From the NCBI RefSeq assembly GCF_001695855.1, contig NZ_MBSS01000012.1:744001-808000 (forward strand): DNA of 64,000 nucleotides, given 5' to 3'. A program made the position numbers and the translations under genes. This DNA comes from Ensifer sp. LC163. Lineage in GTDB: Bacteria > Pseudomonadota > Alphaproteobacteria > Rhizobiales > Rhizobiaceae. The notes under the pieces were generated by a model. The model saw nothing but the letters and a program-made list of their open reading frames with translations. It made no database searches and was not told the DNA's origin. Numbering within the stretch: position 1 is the stretch's first letter; the number at the start of each line of letters is the position of its first letter. Of this stretch, positions 1 through 9,525 are shown one piece after another.

Positions 1-991
1 TCTTTCCGTTGAAGCTCCCACCAAATTCTTCGCCGAAGTGGCGCATCAGATGGATGTCCGATCCTGCAAATCGGAAGATCGATTGCCAGTCGTCGCCAAC
101 CGCAAAGACACGGACATCCGGGTGCTGAGCTTTCAACGCCTTCACCAGCCGGGCACGGCTCTGTGATATGTCCTGAAACTCGTCCACAAGGATGTGCCGG
201 AACGGACTAACATATCGGCCGGTTTCAGCATACTGGGCGGCTCGCAGGATCATATCTTCGAAATCGATCCGACCGCCCAGTCGTTTCTGATATTCCTCGA
301 AAACTGGCGCAAAGACGGCGAGGAACGCCTTGGCGCGATTGCCCAGCCTCAGTCGCTCGGACTTCTCGTCACAATCGGCTACGCTGTAGCCACCGCTTTT
401 GAACTTGCGCAGGAACGTCCCTAGCAGTTGTGAGAAGGCGTCTACCTGATTCAGCTCAACCACGCGGTCAAAGATCGTGTCGGCAGGGCGAGGTTTGAGT
501 GTCACATGCGGTGAGAGCTTTTCAGCTAGGGCGGTGAGCAGACGCCCCTCTTGCCGCTCGTAGCTATATGTCTCTATGAGCATTGTTTCATGAGCCGCGT
601 GAACCTCGCGCTTCCATTCCATGCCCGCCAGATACTCGTCACGATTGACGAAGGGCGCTGTGATCAGCCGCTCGCTGCCATGGGCCGCTTTTTGCCGCCG
701 CACACCGAAATGTTCGATATACACACCGCTTTCAGTCAGACGGAAGTCCGGGCAATAGTCCCGACGTCCAGTCTCCTGGATCTTGTGCTCGTAGTCCGGC
801 TCATATTCATATTCGACACCGTTCTCGTAGAGCCAGTTGGCAATCTGCAGCTCTTCGTAGCTCTTGACCTTTTCACCCTGCAGGGTGCGGAGATCCTGCT
901 TTTCCATATGGGTGTAGAAATCGTGCTTGGTTTTGAAGTCCCATTCGGTCTTCGGTTCGACCAGGAAGTGCGCGAGGCGAATGCATGCGCG
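1..991 (-). pseudogene. UvrD/Rep-type SF1 helicase with N-terminal nuclease-like domain; 5' end broken, 3' end outside window
   Basis: Read on the minus strand, one frame stays open from 991 down to base 1 and continues out of the window. It shows the helicase motif VDEFQDIS (Walker B, codons near 182-160), then AVGDDWQSIFRFAGSD (motif III) close to the window edge. Upstream is IDFEDMILRA, typical of UvrD-family proteins. The N-terminal part contains DYCPDFRLTESGVYIEHFG, a PD-(D/E)xK-like stretch seen in helicases with a fused nuclease-like domain; the last position is H rather than K. The frame hits TAG at 994-992. The first ATG is at 907 and lies inside conserved sequence (FKTKHDFYTHMEK), so the true start seems lost. 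The break is about 90 bases from repeat copy 1, which suggests truncation by the event that placed the repeat. A frameshift that keeps an upstream start cannot be excluded. Confidence 0.75.
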
Positions 992-1079
992 CTAGGACCT
1001 CATCGCCTGGCACAACAGACTGCATTTATAACCTTGCTCCATGGGGTGTTCTTTCCGCCGTCACAGGGTCCGCTCCACA

Positions 1080-1475
1080 CGTGGCGATTGAAGCCACACC
1101 GAAATCGCACTTAGCTCGGAAGCGGAAACTAGCTCCGCGTACCCTGCTGTTGACTGATGCCCAAAGCTAGGGCACAAAGGTGGCATCCACGATCGCTCGC
1201 GGCAGGAAAATATAAAGAAATCAAAGGCAATTTTGTTAAGCCTTTGAAATCATGTGAGAATCCAAGGTCCCCAGGCAGGCCGTTTTTCGGAGCTGTTTCC
1301 TCTTTCAGTGATCCTATTCCCCACCAGAAAACGTGGCGTCTTTTCAGCTACTTGGCGCGATTTCCCGTCAATTGGAATGTGACGCTTGACCTGCCACTGC
1401 GAATTTCCTCCAGATCTCAAAGAAGCTTAGAGCTCTCAAAATGACGGCTGGGGACCCTGTTCGAGTGCTTCAAAT
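1080..1475 (+). repeat. Island repeat, copy 1
   Basis: This stretch aligns with 8985-9370 over most of its length and with 21100-21325 over its first half. Shared words include CTGTTGACTGATGCCCAAAG, GGTGGCATCCACG.TCGCTCG, TTGAAATCATGTGA.AATC and, for copies 1 and 2 only, GACGGCTGGGGACC.TGTTCG. An open frame starting at 1157 (95 codons) begins with the same MPKARAQ.WHPRSLAAGK residues as frames in the other copies but has no visible ribosome binding site. No gene is supported between 992 and 1626. Confidence 0.8.
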
Positions 1476-1626
1476 AGTCCGACGGCTTTGGGGCCGTTGA
1501 ACGAACCCGCTGCGCGGGAGGGCGTCTGCGGTTGAAATAGAGGGCACAGGCTGGAGGTCGCGCCTGGGTTGAACGTCGTCCGGCAAGGGCGGAGCATGAC
1601 GAGCTTCTTCAACAAGGAGCCTGACC

Positions 1627-2535
1627 ATGCAGTACCCCCATCTCGACACGCCCGTCAGCCCGCTGCGCCAGCGGTTGATCGACGACATGAACATGCGACG
1701 TTTCTCACGCGAAACGCAGCGCAACTATCTCCGCGACATCGGTCGTCTGGCGACCTTCCTCGGGCGGTCACCAGACACGGCGACCGCCGACGACCTGCGT
1801 CGGTTCCAGATCGAGCAGCAGGAGGATGGCGTTCCCGTTCCGACGATGAACAGCATCGTGTCGGCGCTACGGTTCTTCTTCACCCAGACCCTCGACCGCC
1901 CGGACCTGGCGCGCAGGCTCGTCCGGCTGGCGCATCCGCGGAACCTGCCTGTGGTGCTGAGCCGCGATGAGGTTGCCCGGTTACTCAATGCCACCACCTG
2001 CCTCAAGCACCAGGCAGCATTGTCGGTCGCCTATGGCGCCGGCCTACGTGTCGCTGAGGTCTCTATGCTGAAGGTCGCCGACGTCGACAGCGAGCGGATG
2101 CTGCTGCGCGTCGAGCGTGGCAAAGGCGGGCGCTATCGCAATGCCATGCTTTCAGAAGACCTGCTCACCCTGCTGCGCCAGTGGTGGAAGGTGGGGCGGC
2201 AGCAGGGTGTTATGCATCGCGACGGCTGGTTATTCCCTGGCCAGCACGCAATGAAGCCGATCAGCACGCGGCAGCTCTATCGGATCGTCGTTGAGGCGGC
2301 CCAGGCCGCCGACATCGCCAAGCGGGTCGGGCCGCATACGCTGCGCCACAGCTTCGCCACCCACCTGCTGGAGGACGGCACGGACATTCGGATAATCCAG
2401 GTCCTGCTCGGGCATGCAAAACTCAACAACACCGCCCTCTACGCCAAGGTGGCGACCAGGACGGTCCGCACAGTTACGAGTCCGCTCGACAAGCTCGGCC
2501 TGTTCAAGCCGGAAGAGTCCTTTCCCGACGGTTGA
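1627..2535 (+). CDS. XerC/D-like tyrosine recombinase partnering an IS91-type transposase
   Basis: A 302-residue tyrosine recombinase. The N-terminal SAM-like DNA-binding half (LRQRLIDDMNMRRFSRETQRNYL) is followed by the catalytic half, with the first Arg in YGAGLRVAEVSML, the HTLRHSFATHLLE box and the tyrosine in LGHAKLNNTALYAKV. The start is supported by AAGGAG seven bases upstream of ATG. The next gene begins inside its stop codon, so the two are translationally linked. Many IS91-type elements with this layout carry such an integrase in front of the HUH transposase; its exact role in transposition is not settled, so assigning it to the same element is inference from context. Confidence 0.9.
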   Translation: MQYPHLDTPVSPLRQRLIDDMNMRRFSRETQRNYLRDIGRLATFLGRSPDTATADDLRRFQIEQQEDGVPVPTMNSIVSALRFFFTQTLDRPDLARRLVRLAHPRNLPVVLSRDEVARLLNATTCLKHQAALSVAYGAGLRVAEVSMLKVADVDSERMLLRVERGKGGRYRNAMLSEDLLTLLRQWWKVGRQQGVMHRDGWLFPGQHAMKPISTRQLYRIVVEAAQAADIAKRVGPHTLRHSFATHLLEDGTDIRIIQVLLGHAKLNNTALYAKVATRTVRTVTSPLDKLGLFKPEESFPDG

Positions 2536-3731
2536 ACTTGCGTGCCTCGATCGAGGTCGCCGACATCTTCCGTGCTGCCGGGGCGGCGTACCGGCGCGCG
2601 CATGCAGGACATCTGAGCCTGCCGCAACTGAAGGTGATGTCGGCGGTCGAGAACTGCCGCACTGCTGCCCTCGGCGGTCACGTCGAGGCCTGCGAGGACT
2701 GCGGCCAGCGGCGGATCGCCTACAACTCCTGCCGCAATCGGCATTGCCCAAGGTGCCAGGGCGCAGCGGCACGGACATGGCTTGCCGAACGCGAGGCTGA
2801 TCTGCTTCCAGTCGGCTACTTCCACGTCGTGTTCACGCTGCCGGCCGAGACCGCCGACATAGCGTTCCAGAACAAGGCGCTCGTCTATGACCTGCTGTTC
2901 AAGGCGGCGTCGGAGACGATGCTGACCATCGCGGCCGATCGCAAGCACCTCGGCGCGCGCATCGGCATCACCGCCGTGCTCCACACCTGGGGATCGGCGA
3001 TGACGCACCATCCGCATGTGCACATGATCGTTCCGGGCGGCGGCATCACGCCAGACGGAAGCCGATGGATATCATCGCGCCCGGCCTTCCTGCTTCCGGT
3101 ACGCGTACTCAGCAAACTGTTTCGACGACTATTCCTCATCCGGCTGGTCGCTCTGCACGACGCCGGGCGGCTCAGCTTTTTTGGCGCACTTGCTCATCTC
3201 GCCGAGCGGCAGGCATTCTTGCGGCATCTATCGCCGGTCCGAAAGAAACGCTGGGTGGTCTATGCGAAGGCGCCGTTCGCGGGTCCTGAGGCGGTTCTTG
3301 CCTATCTGTCGCGCTATACCCACCGGGTCGCAATCTCGAACCGCCGCCTGATCACCTTCGACGAAACTGGCGTCACCTTCCGCTATAAGGACTACCGCCG
3401 CGACGGCTGCGACCGGCAGCAGATCATGACGCTCGCGGTCGATGAGTTCATCCGCCGTTTCCTGCTCCATGTCTTGCCGCGTGGCTTCCATCGTATCCGG
3501 CACTACGGCCTGCTCGCCGGCTCAGCCCGCAAGACCAGCCTCGCGCTCGCGCGCGAACTCCTCCACGTCGCCGCACCGGTCGATGACGGCGTACCAGGCG
3601 AACAGGATGACTTCCGCCCGCCATGCCCCTGCTGCGGCGGACGAATGATCGTCATCGAGATGTTCGAACGCTGGAAGCAGCCGCGCGGACCGCCGGATGC
3701 GACGGCCACGAACCGGGAGACGGCTTCATGA
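2532..3731 (+). CDS. IS91-family transposase (HUH/Y2 type)
   Basis: A 399-residue transposase of the IS91/IS801 class, which moves single strands by rolling-circle-like transposition. The N-terminal zinc-binding segment shows CEDCGQRR (Cys54, Cys57) and CRNRHCPRCQ (residues 67-76). The HUH histidine pair is HPHVHMIVPGGG, and the nucleophile region is YLSRYTHRVAISNRRL. The start is TTG and overlaps the TGA stop of the preceding recombinase (TTGA). Length matches the family and no break is visible, so the gene may be active. It lies just inside repeat copy 1, so it may have brought in or mobilised the neighbouring cargo. Confidence 0.93.
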   Translation: MNLRASIEVADIFRAAGAAYRRAHAGHLSLPQLKVMSAVENCRTAALGGHVEACEDCGQRRIAYNSCRNRHCPRCQGAAARTWLAEREADLLPVGYFHVVFTLPAETADIAFQNKALVYDLLFKAASETMLTIAADRKHLGARIGITAVLHTWGSAMTHHPHVHMIVPGGGITPDGSRWISSRPAFLLPVRVLSKLFRRLFLIRLVALHDAGRLSFFGALAHLAERQAFLRHLSPVRKKRWVVYAKAPFAGPEAVLAYLSRYTHRVAISNRRLITFDETGVTFRYKDYRRDGCDRQQIMTLAVDEFIRRFLLHVLPRGFHRIRHYGLLAGSARKTSLALARELLHVAAPVDDGVPGEQDDFRPPCPCCGGRMIVIEMFERWKQPRGPPDATATNRETAS

Positions 3732-4364
3732 CCCGGCATGGCATGGTCAAGACCTCAGTCGCAGGCGTCACGCCTCCGGCAACCGACCTGCATGCGTCCG
3801 TGGCGATCATTGCCGCCGACAGGGTCGCGGCGAGCCTGGGCCAGGCCCGGAAAGCCGCGCGGGTGAGCAAAGAAGCGACCTGCCCGCCATCCATCATTCC
3901 ACTCCCTGACTGCGATCCTGCTACCGCGCACATGAGCCGCAGATTGAAATCTCCATAGCCTTCGACTGGGGTCCGCGGGTTCCTTCCTCGGGGACTTTCG
4001 TACGCCTCGCGGCGCCCGAAACTCTTCACGCTTGCTGCCTGACGGCTCTTAGGAGGCGCAACTGCAAAAGCGGACGATCAAACCATCGACCTTCTCTGTG
4101 TATGCGAATGGTTTGGACTGGGCCACTTGCGGCTCGTCCGCTTCCAATCTGAAGTGGCCAAATGCGCGGATATTAGGTGAGGATCGAGCACGCCGGCGCA
4201 GATCGCAAGCGCAGTACCGAGTAAAAATGGGTGTGAGGCCGTTGCCGTATGAAGCTTCAGAGCGAACCGAGCCGCTATGACTTTGATTGAATATTGCTTT
4301 GCCCATAGTCACCAACTACGTTCGATCAACGCATGAAGAATGGCGGGCAAAACGGGGTTAAGGC

Positions 4365-7300
4365 GTGGCGGACAGGAGGGAAGATCCGGCGAGTTCGGCG
4401 TCGGCGATCGCGATTGCCAAGGCTTCTCGGCCGGTGAGAAAAGCAAGGGTCACATCTTCGCCGGATGTCGTGATTGACGAACCCGACTATGTGCCGCCCG
4501 ATTATGGTGCCAGCCGGCGCACGCGCATTGGTTCGAGTGTCATCGAACAATTCGTGGCCGGCCACGATGCCGGCGACGTCCTACGCGAGCTCGTTCAAAA
4601 CGAGTATGACGGCGGTGGTGACAAGCTCACGCTGACGTTCGGGAGCAAATCGGTGGAGGTGATCGGTTCGGGTCGCAATATCGAGCGCAGCGGCTGGGAG
4701 CGGCTCTCGGTGATCGTCGGGACCGGCAATGTCATGGGCACTCGCGGCGCAGAAGTCGTCGCGCCGAAGGAAAATGGAATAGGTTCAAAGAATTTCGGGC
4801 TGCGGTCGCTCTTCCGCTTCGGGGACGAAATCCACGTCCGATCTTCCGGGCAGGTAGCCCTCCTCGATCTTCAGACGCAGGAGACCGGTCGCGCCCCCGA
4901 TCCACAATCTCGGGGCGTGAAGGGCGTCCGCCTGTTCGTGCCCTATCGGACGCGATCGACCGAAACCCTGGAGGCGTTCACTGTTGAGCGAGAGGCGCAT
5001 GCGCTGGAGCTGATGGCGACGAGCATGCCCGATACACTGCTCAAGCTGGCGCATAGCGGGAAGAAGTCAGGCCTTCGCGAGGTCAACGTTCGTTCGATTC
5101 GAACCGGGCGCGTCCTGCGCTGGCGACAAGAGGCGTCACCAGATCGCTGCCGTACGTCCGGAGTATCGATGATCTCCCGGCGCGGCCGGATGAGTGATGG
5201 CGACGCACGCGTCATCTCTTTCCAGGAAGAGGAGTTCTCGCGAACCGTCGAATTGCCGGCGGAATATGCGGCTCGGCGGTTCCCATCGTACTACAGGGCC
5301 GCCGGCGGCAGGGTGAAGATCGCGGTCTCGGTGCCGATCGCGCGACGCAAGATCGATATCGGCCATAACGGCCACTTCTACTATCCATTGAAGGCTCCGG
5401 CCTCGCGAACCGGTTGCCCGGTGAGCGTGAGCGCTCCGTTCGACCTCAACCAAGATCGCAGCGGCCTCAACGATCTCCAGTGGAACGACTGGCTGATCGA
5501 TCAGGCGGTCGAACTGGTGATGGAACTGCTCGTTTCCGACTGGTTCGTGCGATATGGCGCCGATGCCTTCACAATGCTTGCCGGTGCCCGTGCCGGCGCC
5601 GCCACGCCCGATCGATTCGCGACGACGTTGGCGGAACGGCTCAGAGAGGATGCGTGCTGGCCAACGCGCGCAAGGGGCGACAAGCGATTTGCCAAAGCGG
5701 GTGCGATCGTGCTGCCAAGCGACGACCTATATGCCGGCTTCCTCGGCGACGCGCGCTATCTCGATCCCGAGCTCAGCGCTGACGAGAATCTGTGCAAGCT
5801 TGCGGAAAAATGCGGGGCGAAGCCGTTTACCGTCGCATCCCTCGTTCGGCTGCGCTGCGCGGGTAAAAATGAGAAGAGCCTGAAAACCACGATCGAAGGG
5901 GCGGCGAACTATCATTTCACCAACTATGTCGATTCGACGCGCGAGCTGGACATGCAAAAGCGCCAAGCAACGGCGCTTTCGGCATTCCCGCGACGGCTCT
6001 CAAAGCAGATGCGGTTCGATCTCGGCAACACGGCCTCGACGCTCAGCGCAACAGGCGACCTGAGACCAGCCATTGAGCTGATGATCGTCGACCCGGACCT
6101 CTGGGCTGATTGCCCAGAACCCGAGGCGAACCGACTTCACCCCGACCTTGTGCCGTTCAAGGCGATTTCCGGGCACTGCCGCGTCTTCGACGAAGAGCAA
6201 TGGTTGATCGACGCTTCCAAGCGCGCCGCGGACGCGGCGCCGGACGACCGGGAGCGCGAAACGCTCTACCGAAAGCTGCTCGCACGTGAGGCGCCGATCA
6301 GCCGAGCTGCCCTGTCAGCATTGCGCAGCAATCCCGTGGTGAAGAACCAGCGTGGCGACTGGGTCGCCCCGGTGGAGATGGTCAATCTCAAGAAGACGCT
6401 CGCCCGTTTCCTTGATCCCGCGATCGACGGACCGTCCAAGGAATTGCTTGCAGCACCAAACCTGATGGCGCGCCTGCGGATTCGTGAAAACCTGAGCGGT
6501 GCCGATCTCGTTCGCTTCGCCGGCCTCGTCGAGGATCGGCCGGAGACCGCCGAGCGCTTCGAGAAGCTGCTCGCAGAGAATCTCAAACTGCTGAGCACCG
6601 CGATCGTCGAAGAACTGCGCGAGATCGCCTGGCTTAGGACCAGGTCCGGACGACTCGCCGCACCCGAGACTCTCCACCTAGATACTGCGACCAACCGGCT
6701 CTGCATCGGTAACGATGACTTGATTGTCGCCGGCACGAATGAGCTTCTTCATCACAAGCTCAAGCTGAAGACCGCGCCGGACAGCGACACGCTGCTCGAG
6801 ATCATCGAGGCGCATCGCGACCGGACCGAGCCGCTGCCGCGGCCCGACCTCGTTTATCCTGCCCTTGTCGCAGCGATCGGACGCGAACGACGCGCAAAGG
6901 CCGAGTTCGCGGACCAAAGCGTCTGCTGGGTACAGGACGACTATCACGCCCCGTCGGATATCTTGGTCGGCCCGCGGATCCCCGCGCTGTTGGCCGAAGC
7001 AATCCCGGTCTTTCGGCACTCCGATGATGTCGGACACGCCTATCAGGCCCTCGGCGCGCCGGCGTCGCCAACGGACGAGCATTGGACGCGCTTCTTTGAA
7101 TTCGTCGATATCGAGTGGGACATCGAGGGACCGGTCGACCAGCGCCGACGTCGTGTACTGCTCGAAGCATATAATCTTCGGGGCCTACTGGGATTGCCGG
7201 CCGGCTTGGAGAATGTAAGCTGCTTGCTCGACGATCGTTCTCGCCTGTTCACGCTTGCCCAGCTCCGGGCGGGGCAGCTAGTCGAGCCCGACTTTGCAGC

Positions 7301-8645
7301 GCTCGAACAGGAATTGCGCGCGACCCATAGCAAGATCGGCATCATCGAGCGCTCAGAGCGATCGCGGGTTTTCTTTACCGCCCTCGGTATTCGACCGCTA
7401 TCGGCCATCGCCGGAACCGGCAAGCCCGAGCTTGGGTCACCCGGACGACCGCATCTCTGGTATAAGCCAAAGCATAGCGAGCGCGTCCTCGCGATGTTGC
7501 ATCGGCCGCTATTTGCTCGCGCGCTCTATGAGGTCGCATTCCGCAACCGCCACGGGCATGCGGGGTTCGTTCCGGCGAGCCGCAGCGAGATCGCCGGGCG
7601 CTTGGCGACGATCACCGAGATTGCGTTCTTTCAGTCGATGGGACGTCGCTACTCGGTCGGCGGCGCCAGCGTGCTGATACCGGCGCAAGTCGCCATCAGC
7701 GAGCAGCGTATCGAATTTGTGGCACCAAAAACCAAGGGTGGCTTCCAGCTATTGCTGGCCGAGGCGCTCGCGGAGATCGCCGGCGCAACCAGCGTGGGAA
7801 CGATGCGCAGTCTTGCCAATGCCTTCCTTCCATTGGTCCTCGCAGGGACGCTCGAAGAGCTTACCGACTATCTCGATCGCATAGGGATCCCGCGCGGGCG
7901 GGAATGGCAACTCGAAGACGACAGTGATGGCGATTTCGAGGAGGAGGATGGTGACGACGACGCGGAGGAGATCGCGCTCCGCCAGGTTTTCGACAATCTC
8001 GACACCGATTGGGACAGGAGCGACTCCGAGCCGCCACCGGTCGAGCCCGCACCGCCTCCTCCCCCTAATCCCCTACCGCCACCTACGCCACCGCCTGCGT
8101 CGCCACCGTTCAAGCTTCCCGACATCGATGAAGTCGATCTGACGGTCGCGCCTGCAAAGGGAAGTCGGATCGAGCCGCAGCAATCGTCGGGCGGCGGCGG
8201 CAGCTCCGGCACGTGGCTGCCGCCGACGCTGGCGGAGGTCGAGCGCGCCGGGCTGCTCGGCAGGCGCGGCGAGGAACTGATCTATCGGATGGAGCTGAAG
8301 AAGGTCCGCGAGTTCGGCTACGACGAGCCGGAGCGCTACGTCATCTGGACCTCTTGCGACGAACCCGGTGCCGACCATGATATCCGTTCGATCGACGCGG
8401 AAGGGCGTCCGCGATGGCTCGAGGTCAAGGCCACCACTGGGACCGATGGCCGATTTGATTGGCCGCGCAAGGAATTCGAGAAGGCGTTCCGCGAGCGCGA
8501 TCGTTACGAGCTGTGGCGGGTCTACCGCGTCGCCGATCAGGCGCCGATCGCGAAGTGCTTTCCTAATCCTGCCAAGATGCTCGGTACGCGACAAATACTG
8601 CTTGAGCTCGGTTTGCTGCGCGCCAAGATTGAGGATATCGGCTGA
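4365..8645 (+). CDS. Sacsin/NO VEIN-like GHKL ATPase with C-terminal DUF3883 (NOV_C) nuclease-like domain
   Basis: A 1426-residue protein. Residues 75-82 (ELVQNEYD) form the N-box of a GHKL (Bergerat) ATP-binding fold, followed by GSGRNI (101-106) and the glycine-rich GIGSKNFG (138-145), the arrangement of the sacsin/NO VEIN-like HSP90-type domain. The middle 1000 residues match nothing I recognise. An acidic stretch and a proline-rich linker (about 1190-1245) lead to a DUF3883/NOV_C domain from residue 1299, with D1339 and WLEVKATTG (E1353, K1355) as a likely PD-(D/E)xK catalytic set. The start is GTG, preceded by GGGGTTAAGG. It stands alone between mobile genes in a repeat-bounded island. 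Proteins of this architecture occur in bacterial defence islands; an anti-phage role (ATP-driven sensing coupled to DNA cleavage) is inference. Confidence 0.8.
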   Translation: MADRREDPASSASAIAIAKASRPVRKARVTSSPDVVIDEPDYVPPDYGASRRTRIGSSVIEQFVAGHDAGDVLRELVQNEYDGGGDKLTLTFGSKSVEVIGSGRNIERSGWERLSVIVGTGNVMGTRGAEVVAPKENGIGSKNFGLRSLFRFGDEIHVRSSGQVALLDLQTQETGRAPDPQSRGVKGVRLFVPYRTRSTETLEAFTVEREAHALELMATSMPDTLLKLAHSGKKSGLREVNVRSIRTGRVLRWRQEASPDRCRTSGVSMISRRGRMSDGDARVISFQEEEFSRTVELPAEYAARRFPSYYRAAGGRVKIAVSVPIARRKIDIGHNGHFYYPLKAPASRTGCPVSVSAPFDLNQDRSGLNDLQWNDWLIDQAVELVMELLVSDWFVRYGADAFTMLAGARAGAATPDRFATTLAERLREDACWPTRARGDKRFAKAGAIVLPSDDLYAGFLGDARYLDPELSADENLCKLAEKCGAKPFTVASLVRLRCAGKNEKSLKTTIEGAANYHFTNYVDSTRELDMQKRQATALSAFPRRLSKQMRFDLGNTASTLSATGDLRPAIELMIVDPDLWADCPEPEANRLHPDLVPFKAISGHCRVFDEEQWLIDASKRAADAAPDDRERETLYRKLLAREAPISRAALSALRSNPVVKNQRGDWVAPVEMVNLKKTLARFLDPAIDGPSKELLAAPNLMARLRIRENLSGADLVRFAGLVEDRPETAERFEKLLAENLKLLSTAIVEELREIAWLRTRSGRLAAPETLHLDTATNRLCIGNDDLIVAGTNELLHHKLKLKTAPDSDTLLEIIEAHRDRTEPLPRPDLVYPALVAAIGRERRAKAEFADQSVCWVQDDYHAPSDILVGPRIPALLAEAIPVFRHSDDVGHAYQALGAPASPTDEHWTRFFEFVDIEWDIEGPVDQRRRRVLLEAYNLRGLLGLPAGLENVSCLLDDRSRLFTLAQLRAGQLVEPDFAALEQELRATHSKIGIIERSERSRVFFTALGIRPLSAIAGTGKPELGSPGRPHLWYKPKHSERVLAMLHRPLFARALYEVAFRNRHGHAGFVPASRSEIAGRLATITEIAFFQSMGRRYSVGGASVLIPAQVAISEQRIEFVAPKTKGGFQLLLAEALAEIAGATSVGTMRSLANAFLPLVLAGTLEELTDYLDRIGIPRGREWQLEDDSDGDFEEEDGDDDAEEIALRQVFDNLDTDWDRSDSEPPPVEPAPPPPPNPLPPPTPPPASPPFKLPDIDEVDLTVAPAKGSRIEPQQSSGGGGSSGTWLPPTLAEVERAGLLGRRGEELIYRMELKKVREFGYDEPERYVIWTSCDEPGADHDIRSIDAEGRPRWLEVKATTGTDGRFDWPRKEFEKAFRERDRYELWRVYRVADQAPIAKCFPNPAKMLGTRQILLELGLLRAKIEDIG

Positions 8646-8693
8646 GCCAACGTTGTCCGGTCCGCGTCCCGCGTCTAAGAGGCGCAAAAACCG

Positions 8694-8972
8694 GTGCACT
8701 GGTGCGAGAATCCGCGACGCATGCTGAGGCACCTGCTGCTGCAGCGGCAACGGCGCGACCAAGCGGGCCAGCCTTCACAATTCGAAAAGGGCGATCTTGC
8801 CGGCCTGAAGGCATTGATTAACCGCGCACGCTACTTGGCGTTCCGCTATGAGGTGGTGATTGTGCAGTCGGGCATCGGGCATGCGAATCTCGTTCCGCAA
8901 TTCCTAGACGTGCTGGGCGCCACCGAGCTACGGCTACTTTCAGGAAGTAGGCAATCGCGGTTGAGCGCCTGA
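8694..8972 (+). pseudogene. Remnant of the C-terminal domain of a larger, probably helicase-associated protein
   Basis: An open frame of 92 codons with no convincing ribosome binding site and too short to be a complete protein. The stretch FEKGDLAGLKALINRARYLAFRYEVVIVQSGIGHANL.. then FLDVLGATELRLLSG resembles the closing segment of large defence-island ATPase/helicase proteins, which often ends with a VQPGLS-like turn and an LLG.TE.YL helix. I recognise this only by pattern. The homology stops at a run of unrelated residues right before repeat copy 2, which suggests truncation by the event that placed the repeat. Confidence 0.4.
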
Positions 8973-8984
8973 AATAGCGGAGCA

Positions 8985-9370
8985 AGGCTGCCGAGCGCTT
9001 TATGGCCGCCCCAACGCAAACTTGAGGTCCGAAAGCGGAAATTATTGCCGCTCGCCCGCCCTGTTGACTGATGCCCAAAGCCAGGGCACAAAGGTGGCAT
9101 CCACGGTCGCTCGCGGCGGGAAAATATAGAGAATTCAAAGACGATTTCGATAAGTCATTGAAATCATGTGATAATCTACGGTCTCCAGGCAAGCTATTTT
9201 TGGACATATTCGTCCGCCTAATATCCGGCATTCCCCGCCAGAAAAAGTGATGTCTTTGCAGCTACTTGGCGCAATTTCGAGTCAGAAACTATGTGACGTT
9301 CTCCAGATCCCGAGAATGTCCAGAGCTCTGTAAAAGACGGCTGGGGACCGTGTTCGGCTGCCTCAAAAAG
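8985..9370 (+). repeat. Island repeat, copy 2
   Basis: This is the longest copy. It aligns with copy 1 to the word GACGGCTGGGGACCGTGTTCG near its right end and with copy 3 from GCTGCC.GA.CGC..TATGGCCGCC at its left end. The IS21-family element is inserted just right of it (target duplication 9373-9379). A 59-codon frame starts at 9071 with the shared MPKARAQRWHPRSLAAGK word. It has no ribosome binding site, so I do not call it a gene. No other gene is seen between 8973 and 9525. Confidence 0.8.
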
Positions 9371-9379
9371 GGCCGCGAC

Positions 9380-9477
9380 TGCGTATTCCGATGATGCCGG
9401 ACGGCTATTCCAATCTGAAGCCGGACAGGTATTCCGATCTCATGCCGGACACGCTTCCGATTTGAAGCCGGACAGTT
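9380..9477. repeat. IS21 left terminal repeat array
   Basis: Four spaced units of the form ATTCC-GAT-(N)-GCCGGAC lie in this stretch, for example ATTCCGATGATGCCGGAC, then two units with ATTCC followed by GCCGGACA, and GCTTCCGATTTGAAGCCGGAC. They match inverted units at the right end. In the IS21 family such repeats bind the IstA transposase. Confidence 0.8.
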
Positions 9478-9525
9478 GCTGTGCCCCTGGGTCGTGTGTT
9501 TTTTTGACCTGAACCCGTTCCGCGG

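Larger units (their letters stand above)
1476..4060 (+). mobile_element. IS91-type element with integrase gene (ends approximate)
   Basis: Defined by the recombinase and HUH transposase genes at 1627-3731. IS91-type elements lack terminal inverted repeats and target duplications, so ends cannot be read directly. I set the left edge after repeat copy 1 and the right edge where the GC-rich sequence gives way near 4050. Bases 3732-4364 carry no supportable gene: the first part is probably the non-coding end of this element and the rest is a leader for the large downstream gene. Confidence 0.5.

Noticed and set aside
1157-1444. Open frame of 95 codons in repeat copy 1 as a gene
   Set aside because: No ribosome binding site, and similarity to the other copies extends outside the frame on both sides; kept as part of the repeat.
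4049-4315. Short frames between the IS91-type transposase and the large ATPase gene
   Set aside because: No ribosome site, no recognisable motif and conflicting frames on both strands.
8990-9200. Repeat as a tRNA or tmRNA end (attachment site)
   Set aside because: The stretch GAGAATCCAGGTTCCCCAGCC recalls a T arm, but no acceptor, D or anticodon arm can be folded around it.
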